In this document: in pieces, positions 33,648 to 39,503 of the stretch
Position numbering within the stretch: the first letter of the stretch is position 1
Layout: every line of letters starts with the position of its first letter
Notes under the pieces: generated by a model
Databases searched by the model: none
The model's input: the letters and a program-made list of their open reading frames with translations, nothing else
What the model was told of the DNA's origin: nothing
Made by a program: the position numbers and the translations under genes
Source: Streptomyces sp. NRRL S-337
GTDB taxonomy: Bacteria; Actinomycetota; Actinomycetes; Streptomycetales; Streptomycetaceae
Assembly: GCF_000720175.1 (NCBI RefSeq)
Contig: NZ_JOIX01000069.1
Span: forward strand, 1 to 39,503
DNA length: 39,503 nucleotides
Reading direction: 5' to 3'

Positions 33648-36158
33648 ATGAAATGGCGGCGGGGTGGAGCCCTGGCCCCGAGGGCGGATACGGCAACCGT
33701 GGCGTACGACAACGGCTTCCCTCCGCGTACGGAGGCGGTGCAGGCAGTGACCACGCGGGTCCTCGGGTCGTCCGGGGCCGAGCTGACCGCCGTCTATGTC
33801 CCGGTCGAAGGGGACGGCGAACTCCACCTGGCCGAGATGGTGGGTGGCTCCGGCGTCCGCTTCGGACTGCCGGCCAGTTACGACGTGTCCGGCAACTCGC
33901 CGGTCGCCGCGGCCTTCCGCACCGGCCGGCCGCAGTGGGTGGGCGCCGCCGAACTCGACGAGCACGGCGAGGTCTCGCTCGGGGCGCTGCCGCTGGGCGA
34001 CGACACCAGGCGACTGGGCTGCCTCGTCGTCGTCGACCAGTCGGCGCACGCCTTCGACGAGGACCGGAGGCACCTGTTGGAGCTGCACGCCGACCAGGTG
34101 GCCGCGGGCCTGGAGGCGGTGGCCGCCCGGGTCATGGCGCGCACCGAGCGGCAGTCGCTGCTCGGCCCCGGCCTCGGCACCCTGCGCGGCGGCGCCTTCA
34201 CGCTGGTGCTGCGCACCGGCCGGATCGACGCGGACGCCCTGGTGCTGGAGCTCTTCGGGATCCCGCAGCAGGAGTTCGACCGGCGGGTCGAGACGCTGCT
34301 GGAGCGGACCGCGCCGGACGACGTTCCGGCACTGATGTCGATCGTGGAACCGGGCGGGCTGCCCGTCTCCGGGCAGCAGCTGTCCTTCCGTATCCGCCGG
34401 CCCAACGGCGAACTGCGCTGGCTGAGTCTGCGCTGCCGGGTGCGGTACGACGCCGACGGGGCGCCGGAGCGGATGCTGGGGGTGGTCGCCGACGCCTCGT
34501 ACCTGCGCCCCAGCGCCGACGAGGTGTCCGTCGTCCAGCGGCTGTCGACCGCGCTGGCCGGTGCGACCACCATCCGGGAGGTCAGCCGGGCGGTGGTCGA
34601 CGTGCTGCGGCCGCCCCTGGCCGCCAGCCGCATCGGGGTCGCCGAGCTGGAGGCCGACCGGCTCGTGGTCACCGTCCTCGATCCCCCCGAGCCGGAGTCC
34701 TGGCCCGCGAGCTGGCAGCGCGAATGGCGCAGCGAATGGCCCGACGCCTCGTGTCACGCCCTGCCCACCCTGGAGGGCGTCCTGCGGGGCGGCCATGTGG
34801 CGCTGTGGCCCCCGGGGGCGGAGCTGGAACCGGGGCTCGCGGACATCGGCCCGGGCGGGCTGGCCATCCTGCCGCTGCCGGCCGAGGGCCGGGTGGTCGG
34901 CGTGTGCCTGCTCGGCTGGGACACCGAGCACCGGTTCGGGCCGGAGGAGAGGTCGCTGCTGACCGCGACCGCCGGGCTGGTCGGCCAGGCCCTGGTCCGC
35001 GCACACGCGCTGGACGCGGGCCATGAGCTCGCCACCATGCTCCAGCGCAGCCTGCTGCCCCGCACCCTGCCGACACTGGCCGGCGCAGCCACCGCGGTCC
35101 GCTACCTGCCGGCCACGATGGGCCTGGAGGTGGGCGGTGACTGGTACGACGTCATCCCGCTCTCCGACGGCCATGTGGCGCTGGTGATCGGGGACGTCGA
35201 GGGCCACAGCGCCGGAGCCGCCACGATCATGGGCCAGATGCGCACCGCGATCCGGGCCTACGCGGTGGAGGGCCACCCGCCGGACGTGGTGATCGCGCAC
35301 GCCAACCGGCTGCTGCTCGGCATGGAGACCGACCTCTTCGCCACCTGCGCCTATGTGGACCTCGACATGGAGGAGGGCATCGCCTGGTTCGTGCGGGCCG
35401 GGCATCTGCCGCCGGTACTGCGACACCCGGACGGCCGGACCGAGGAGCTGACCGTCGAGGGCGGGCCGCCGCTGGGAGTCTCCGCGGAGGGCGAGTTCCC
35501 GCTGACCGAGGTCGGGCTGACACCCGGCACGCTGCTGGTGCTGCTCACCGACGGCCTGGCCGAATCGGCCAGCCTCCCCCTGGAGGACGGGATGCGGCGG
35601 GTGTGCGAGGTGCTCGCGGCCGCCGATCCGGCCGACGCCGGGCGGGTCGCCGACGAACTGCTGGGCAGCGCCAAGCGGCGGGACGACGACGTGGCGGTGC
35701 TGGTCCTGCGCTACGACGGCATGCGAGTCCGCCCGACCCGGGCCCACTGGGCGGTGTGGCGGCTGCCCGACGCGGTGATGCACGCCCGTCGTTTCACCGG
35801 CCGCACACTGCGCACGTGGGGCGTGACCGAGGAGATGGACGTGGCGCTGCTGGTGGTGTCCGAGCTGGTCACCAACGCCATCGCGCACACCCAGGGCGAG
35901 GTGCGGCTCGATCTGACGCTGGCCGCCGACCGGCTGCGGATCGCGGTCAACGACGCCTCGCCGCGGGCCCCGGTCAAACCGGCGAGCGTGGACTGGGAGG
36001 CGACCGGCGGCCGCGGGCTGCTGCTCGTCGAGGCGATGTCGGCGTCGTGGGGCTCGGTGCCGCTGAGCGGCGGCAAGCAGGTGTGGAGCGAGATCAGCCT
36101 GCAGCCGGGCGAGCGGATCGGGACCGCCCGGGCGGGGGAAGGGGGTCCGGCGTTGTGA
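33648..36158 (+). CDS. GAF-PAS-GAF-PP2C-HATPase sensor phosphatase/kinase coupled to sugar importer
   Basis: This is an 836-residue protein. A GAF-like domain lies at about 27-165 (LGCLVVVDQSAHAFDEDRRH), a PAS domain at 175-295 (LVLELFGIPQQEFDRRVETL, then RMLGVVADASYLRP), a second GAF at 300-460, a PP2C/SpoIIE domain at 460-690 (LEVGGDWYDVIPL, GDVEGHSAGAATIMG, RAGHLPPVLRH, LLTDGLAESASL, KRRDDDVAVLVL) and an RsbW-like ATPase at 700-820 (SELVTNAIAHTQGEV, VNDASPRAP, TGGRGLLLVEAM). All phosphatase motifs look intact. The TGA stop overlaps the GTG start of a sugar-binding lipoprotein gene by four bases (GTGA), so the two are translationally coupled. It may report sugar status to a STAS/sigma partner encoded elsewhere. 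The ribosome site before 33648 is weak and an internal GTG start near 33700 is possible. Confidence 0.9.
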   Translation: MKWRRGGALAPRADTATVAYDNGFPPRTEAVQAVTTRVLGSSGAELTAVYVPVEGDGELHLAEMVGGSGVRFGLPASYDVSGNSPVAAAFRTGRPQWVGAAELDEHGEVSLGALPLGDDTRRLGCLVVVDQSAHAFDEDRRHLLELHADQVAAGLEAVAARVMARTERQSLLGPGLGTLRGGAFTLVLRTGRIDADALVLELFGIPQQEFDRRVETLLERTAPDDVPALMSIVEPGGLPVSGQQLSFRIRRPNGELRWLSLRCRVRYDADGAPERMLGVVADASYLRPSADEVSVVQRLSTALAGATTIREVSRAVVDVLRPPLAASRIGVAELEADRLVVTVLDPPEPESWPASWQREWRSEWPDASCHALPTLEGVLRGGHVALWPPGAELEPGLADIGPGGLAILPLPAEGRVVGVCLLGWDTEHRFGPEERSLLTATAGLVGQALVRAHALDAGHELATMLQRSLLPRTLPTLAGAATAVRYLPATMGLEVGGDWYDVIPLSDGHVALVIGDVEGHSAGAATIMGQMRTAIRAYAVEGHPPDVVIAHANRLLLGMETDLFATCAYVDLDMEEGIAWFVRAGHLPPVLRHPDGRTEELTVEGGPPLGVSAEGEFPLTEVGLTPGTLLVLLTDGLAESASLPLEDGMRRVCEVLAAADPADAGRVADELLGSAKRRDDDVAVLVLRYDGMRVRPTRAHWAVWRLPDAVMHARRFTGRTLRTWGVTEEMDVALLVVSELVTNAIAHTQGEVRLDLTLAADRLRIAVNDASPRAPVKPASVDWEATGGRGLLLVEAMSASWGSVPLSGGKQVWSEISLQPGERIGTARAGEGGPAL

Positions 36159-37249
36159 CCGGGCGTCTGCGCAGGGCCGTCGTCGCGCTCGCCGCGCTGG
36201 GACTGCTGGCCGGCCCGGCGGCCTGCGGCGAGGCCGGTGGCGGGCACCGGACGGCCTCCTCCCCCGGCGCCCTGCGGATCGGGGTGCTCCTGCCGGACAG
36301 CACCTCGCGCTTCTACCACTTCGACAAGCCACTGATCGAGCAACGAATCCACCAGCTGTGCCGCGGGTGCACGGTGGAGACCGTCAGCGCCCAGCACGAC
36401 GTCGCCACCCAGCAGCAGCAGATGGACGCGATGATCACCAAACGGGTCGACGTGCTGATCCTCGACGCCACCGACTCCCGGTCGCTGCGCTCCTCGGTCG
36501 AGGACGCACACCGGGCCGGCATCCCGGTCGTCGCCTACGACCGGCTGGCGGAGGGCCCGATCTCGGCCTACGTGTCGTTCGACGGGGCGAAGGTCGGCCG
36601 GCTGCAGGCCGAGGCGCTACTGCGGGCGCTCGGACCGAACGCGCGCCGCGCGCAGATCGTGATGATGAACGGCGCGTCGACCGATCCCAACTCCGCGTGG
36701 TTCAAGCGCGGTGCGCTGTCCGTCCTCCGCGGCAAGGTGCGGATCGGCAAGTCGTACGACACGGCCGGCTGGCGTCCGGAGGCCGCCAACGGCAACATGA
36801 CCGCCGCGATCGCGGCGCTCGGCGCCGACCACATCGACGGGGTCTACTCCGCCAACGACAGCCTGGCCGCCGGTGTCATCTCCGCGCTGAAGGCCGCCAA
36901 GATCTCTCCGCTGCCGCCGATCACCGGCCAGGACGCCGAACTGCCCGCCATTCAGCGCATCCTCCAGGGCGAACAGATCATGACCGTCCTGAAGCCCTTC
37001 AAGCCCGAGGCCGACGCCGCTGCCGCGATGGCGGTCACCCTGGGGCGCGGTGAGCGGCTCGGCCGCCTGGCCCCGCACCGGATCAACAGCCCCACCCTGC
37101 ACGACATACCGGCCGTCCTGCTCACGCCCATCGAGGTGACGGCGGCGAACATCAAGGACACCGTGGTCAAGGACGGTATGTACACCATCGACCAGATCTG
37201 CACCCCCAAGTACGCCTCCGCCTGCCGGAAGGCGGGGCTCACCAGCTAA
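36155..37249 (+). CDS. Sugar-binding lipoprotein of ABC importer (xylose/XylF family)
   Basis: This 364-residue protein starts at GTG 36155, inside the stop of the previous gene, with a G-rich GGGGGAAGGGGG before it. The signal sequence ends in a lipoprotein-like AGPAAC (C24); the residue at -3 is proline, which is not ideal. The mature part is a type 1 periplasmic-binding fold: LRIGVLLPDSTSRFYHFDKP, MITKRVDVLILDATDSRSLR, AGIPVVAYDRLAEG, YVSFDGAKVGRLQAEALLRA and GVYSANDSLAAGVISALK. This pattern is that of XylF-type D-xylose binding proteins; the true sugar may differ. It would hold the sugar outside the membrane for the permease and ATPase that follow. Confidence 0.92.
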   Translation: MTGRLRRAVVALAALGLLAGPAACGEAGGGHRTASSPGALRIGVLLPDSTSRFYHFDKPLIEQRIHQLCRGCTVETVSAQHDVATQQQQMDAMITKRVDVLILDATDSRSLRSSVEDAHRAGIPVVAYDRLAEGPISAYVSFDGAKVGRLQAEALLRALGPNARRAQIVMMNGASTDPNSAWFKRGALSVLRGKVRIGKSYDTAGWRPEAANGNMTAAIAALGADHIDGVYSANDSLAAGVISALKAAKISPLPPITGQDAELPAIQRILQGEQIMTVLKPFKPEADAAAAMAVTLGRGERLGRLAPHRINSPTLHDIPAVLLTPIEVTAANIKDTVVKDGMYTIDQICTPKYASACRKAGLTS

Positions 37250-37260
37250 GGCAGGTACCC

Positions 37261-38037
37261 ATGTCAGCACCTCCGCTGCTGGCGCTGCGCGGCATCTTCA
37301 AGCGGTTCGGCGCCGTGCAGGCCCTCGCGGACGTCGACCTGGAGGTCCGCGCCGGTGAGGTCGTGGCGCTCGTCGGGGACAACGGGGCCGGCAAGTCCAC
37401 CCTGATCAAGGTGATCGCCGGGGTCGATCCGGCGGACGAGGGCGCCGTCGAGTGGCAGGGCCGGCCGGTGCACATCACCCGGCCGCACGAGGCCCAGGAC
37501 CTCGGCATCGCCACCGTCTACCAGGACCTCGCGCTGTGCGACAACCTCGATGTGGTCGGCAACCTCTTCCTCGGCCGGGAGCTCCGCCGGGCCGGGCTGC
37601 TGGACGAGGTGGAGATGGAACGGGTCACGCTCGGCCTGCTCGACACCCTCGCCATCCGGCTGCCCAGCGTGCGGCTGCCGGTGGCCTCGCTGTCCGGCGG
37701 CCAGCGGCAGACCGTCGCCATCTCCCGCTCGATGCTGGGCGAGCCGCGGCTGGTGCTGCTGGACGAGCCGACCGCGTCACTGGGCATCGAGCAGACCGCC
37801 CAGGTCCTCGACCTCGTCGAGCAGTTGCGGGAACGCGGCCTCGGCGTGCTGCTGATCAGCCACAACATGGGCGACGTCAAGGCGGTCGCGGACTGGATCG
37901 CGGTGCTCCGGCTGGGCCGCAACAACGGCTTCTTCGATGTGACCACCACGTCCCACGAGCAGATCATCTCCTCCATCACCGGGGCCACCGACAACGCGGT
38001 TACCCGCCGCGCGGCGCACTGGGAGACGGAGCGATGA
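37261..38037 (+). CDS. Sugar ABC transporter ATPase, single nucleotide-binding domain
   Basis: This 258-residue protein has one complete ATPase domain: Walker A in ALVGDNGAGKSTLIKVIAG, the signature ASLSGGQRQTVAISRSML, Walker B with LVLLDEPTASLG, and a switch histidine in LLISHNMGDVKAVAD. XylG, AraG and RbsA carry two such domains in about 500 residues. This one has one, as in FrcA-type importers, so it must work as a homodimer. It energises the permease encoded next. The ATG has a GGCAGG-type ribosome site and follows the lipoprotein gene by 11 bases. Its TGA overlaps the ATG of the permease gene (ATGA). Confidence 0.95.
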   Translation: MSAPPLLALRGIFKRFGAVQALADVDLEVRAGEVVALVGDNGAGKSTLIKVIAGVDPADEGAVEWQGRPVHITRPHEAQDLGIATVYQDLALCDNLDVVGNLFLGRELRRAGLLDEVEMERVTLGLLDTLAIRLPSVRLPVASLSGGQRQTVAISRSMLGEPRLVLLDEPTASLGIEQTAQVLDLVEQLRERGLGVLLISHNMGDVKAVADWIAVLRLGRNNGFFDVTTTSHEQIISSITGATDNAVTRRAAHWETER

Positions 38038-39275
38038 CCCGGCAACGGGAGGGCGCGGAGACGGTGCGCCGCACCCGGCCGGCGCCGGCGCGGACCGGCC
38101 GCAACCCGCTCGCGGCCCTCCGGCGCCGGTTCCACAGCGGGGAGCTGGGCTCGGTCCCGGTCGTGCTCGGGCTGGTGGTGGTGTGGATCATCTTCGAGAG
38201 CCTCAACGAGAACTTCCTCTCGCCGCGCAACCTGTCGAACCTGAGCGTGGACATCGTCGGCATCGGCCTGATCTCGACCGGAGTGGTGTTCGTGCTGCTG
38301 CTCGGCGAGATCGACCTGTCGGTCGGCTCGGTCAGCGGTCTGGCCGCGGCCGGGTTCGCGGTCCTCAACGTCAACCAGGGCGTTCCCGAGGGGCTCGCAC
38401 TGGTCCTGGCCGTCCTCGCCGGGACCGTGATCGGGGCCGTACAGGGCTTCTTCTTCGCGAAGGTCGGGGTGCCCGCGTTCGTGGTCACCCTCGCCGGACT
38501 GCTGGGCTGGAACGGGCTGATGCTCTACATCCTGGGCTCCGCCGGCACCATCAACCTCGACGACCAGGGCCTGCTCGCCCAGCTGACCGGCTATTACTTC
38601 ACCCCGGTCGTGGCCGCGTACGGCCTGGCGGCGCTCGGGACGGCCGGCTACTTCCTCGCCTCCTACCAGGACGTGCGGCGCCGCCGGGCGGCCGGGGTGC
38701 CGGCCAGGCCGCTCGGCGAGATCGTGCTGCGCACCGGCGTGCTGGCGGCCGTCTCGCTGGCCGCGGCATTCGTGCTCAACCAGTTCCAGGGCCTGCCGCT
38801 GGCCCTGCTGATCTTCCTGGGATTCCTGGTCGGTCTCGACCAGGTGCTGCGCCGGACGCGGTACGGGCGCATGATCTTCGCGCTGGGCGGCAGTGTGGAG
38901 GCCGCCCGCCGCACCGGCATCAACGTGGACCTGGTGCGGATCTCGGTGTTCATGGTCTCGGGCACGATGGCCGCGATCGGCGGGCTGTTCCTGGCCTCCC
39001 GGGTCACCTCGGCCACCCAGACCGCGGGTTCCGGCAACCTGCTGATGGACGCGATCGCCGCCGCGGTCATCGGCGGCACCAGCCTCTTCGGCGGCCGCGG
39101 CCGGACCTGGTCCGCACTGCTCGGTGTCCTGGTCATCCAGTCGATCGCCTCCGGGGTGGCCCTGATGGGCATCCAGACCGCCGTCCAGTTCATGATCACC
39201 GGCGGAGTACTGCTCCTCGCCGTCGTCATCGACTCCCTCTCCCGCCGTGCCCGCCGTGCGCACGGTCGGGTTTGA
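38034..39275 (+). CDS. Sugar ABC transporter permease (XylH/RbsC family)
   Basis: This 413-residue membrane protein has about ten helices after an arginine-rich N-terminal tail. It shows the branched-chain/sugar permease pattern: NFLSPRNLSNLSVDIVGIGL, VVFVLLLGEIDLSVGSVSG, GVPAFVVTLAGLLGWNGLML, FALGGSVEAARRTGINVDLV and AAAVIGGTSLFGGRGRTW. The EIDLSVG and GGTSLFGG motifs contact the ATPase in this family. It forms the pore for the sugar delivered by the lipoprotein. The ATG overlaps the stop of the ATPase gene by four bases. It is the last gene of the operon and is followed by direct repeats and a large palindrome. Confidence 0.95.
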   Translation: MTRQREGAETVRRTRPAPARTGRNPLAALRRRFHSGELGSVPVVLGLVVVWIIFESLNENFLSPRNLSNLSVDIVGIGLISTGVVFVLLLGEIDLSVGSVSGLAAAGFAVLNVNQGVPEGLALVLAVLAGTVIGAVQGFFFAKVGVPAFVVTLAGLLGWNGLMLYILGSAGTINLDDQGLLAQLTGYYFTPVVAAYGLAALGTAGYFLASYQDVRRRRAAGVPARPLGEIVLRTGVLAAVSLAAAFVLNQFQGLPLALLIFLGFLVGLDQVLRRTRYGRMIFALGGSVEAARRTGINVDLVRISVFMVSGTMAAIGGLFLASRVTSATQTAGSGNLLMDAIAAAVIGGTSLFGGRGRTWSALLGVLVIQSIASGVALMGIQTAVQFMITGGVLLLAVVIDSLSRRARRAHGRV

Positions 39276-39280
39276 CTCCC

Positions 39281-39363
39281 ACGTACCCGTCTCTCCCGCC
39301 GCGGGGCTTGGTCGCCGTTGTGCTTTGCGGCGCCCCGTACGTACCCGTCTCTCCCGCCGCGGG
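39281..39363. repeat. 25-bp direct repeat x2, period 58
   Basis: A perfect 25-base repeat beginning ACGTACCCGTCTCTCCC lies at 39281-39305 and again at 39339-39363. Each copy is followed by a related TCGCCGTTG-containing segment, so the repeat unit is really about 58 bases long. Confidence 0.9.
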
Positions 39364-39409
39364 TCGTCTCGCCGTTGCGCCTGCGGCGGGCTGGGTGGGT
39401 GTTGGGTGC

Positions 39410-39499
39410 GGTGACGGGCCTCCGGGGCCGGTGTTTGGGACTGCTGTCGCTTTACGTCCCAAACACCGGCCCCTCCGGCCCGTCCCCTCCCGTGAGGGG
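39410..39499. repeat. Large palindrome, terminator-like or REP-like element
   Basis: Two perfect 18-base arms (39424-39441 and 39456-39473, starting GGGGCCGGTGTTTGGG) flank a 14-base loop. After a three-base mismatch the pairing resumes for seven more bases (ACGGGCC at 39414-39420 and GGCCCGT at 39477-39483) and less perfectly to 39410-39487. A second short hairpin, CCCCTC-CCGT-GAGGGG, follows at 39484-39499. The first may end the ABC operon. Its size and adjacency to direct repeats suggest a dispersed intergenic element. Confidence 0.8.
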
Positions 39500-39503
39500 G
39501 AAT

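Noticed and set aside
32127..36332. Open frame of 1401 codons on the minus strand
   Set aside because: It lies antisense to the alcohol dehydrogenase and the GAF-PAS-PP2C-HATPase genes. Its translation is low-complexity Q/R/H/G-rich with no domain, as expected opposite high-GC genes.
39226..39462. 78-codon minus-strand frame at the right end
   Set aside because: It is made from the direct repeats and the palindrome and overlaps the permease end antisense. The repeat element explains the open frame.
1..39503. Sigma-B-type promoters (GNNTT with GGGTAY) for the stress-type genes
   Set aside because: I looked upstream of the hemerythrin, CBS and Rho-N genes and found no convincing GGGTAC/T box at a suitable distance.

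Overview
The window is high-GC DNA with strong third-position GC bias. It has SpoIIE-type sensor phosphatases, a DUF5685 protein, PucR, Rrf2 and MarR regulators and many apparently leaderless genes. Together these point to a Streptomyces-type actinobacterium. I see no rRNA, tRNA, CRISPR array, transposase or phage gene. Most of the window reads as chromosomal accessory and regulatory genes rather than a mobile island.

Layout. 1-110: a broken nuoM remnant. 273-2509: small stress-type proteins (hemerythrin, CBS pair, Rho-N/SAP-like basic protein, Ig-like protein). 2565-4503: an Rrf2 regulator and a DszC/SfnC-like monooxygenase with a candidate operator between them. 4531-9538: a CapA-like protein (minus), a bicovalent-type FAD oxidase (plus) and an APC/KUP-like permease (minus). 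9791-13297: PAS-GAF-PP2C phosphatase and a MalY/PatB-type PLP enzyme. 13298-14691: about 1.4 kb without a convincing gene, made of three families of degenerate tandem repeats. 14692-16787: an exported VWA protein overlapping a second exported, membrane-anchored protein. 16788-17113: terminator hairpin and short tandem repeats. 17114-21681 (minus): DUF5685 protein with a cysteine-rich tail, small membrane protein, GAF-PP2C phosphatase, uppP. 21937-27383 (plus): acyltransferase, PucR regulator, PAS-PAS-GAF-PP2C-HATPase protein. 27435-28429: divergent SRPBCC/MarR pair sharing an operator. 28775-33524: amino-acid permease, three poorly known proteins and a zinc alcohol dehydrogenase. 33648-39275: a GAF-PAS-GAF-PP2C-HATPase protein that overlaps, by four bases, the first gene of a xylose-family sugar ABC importer. 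39276-39503: direct repeats and a large palindrome.

How the genes may work together. Four PP2C/SpoIIE phosphatases lie in 26 kb, two with an RsbW-like ATPase domain, and no STAS anti-anti-sigma gene or sigma factor is adjacent, so their partners must be elsewhere. The best-supported functional unit is the last operon, where a sensor phosphatase/kinase is translationally coupled to a sugar-binding lipoprotein, ATPase and permease. Other readable regulatory units are MarR-SRPBCC and Rrf2-monooxygenase. The most unusual DNA is the repeat desert at 13.3-14.5 kb; the most unusual protein feature is the 25-cysteine tail of the DUF5685 protein. All function calls rest on motif reading without database searches.
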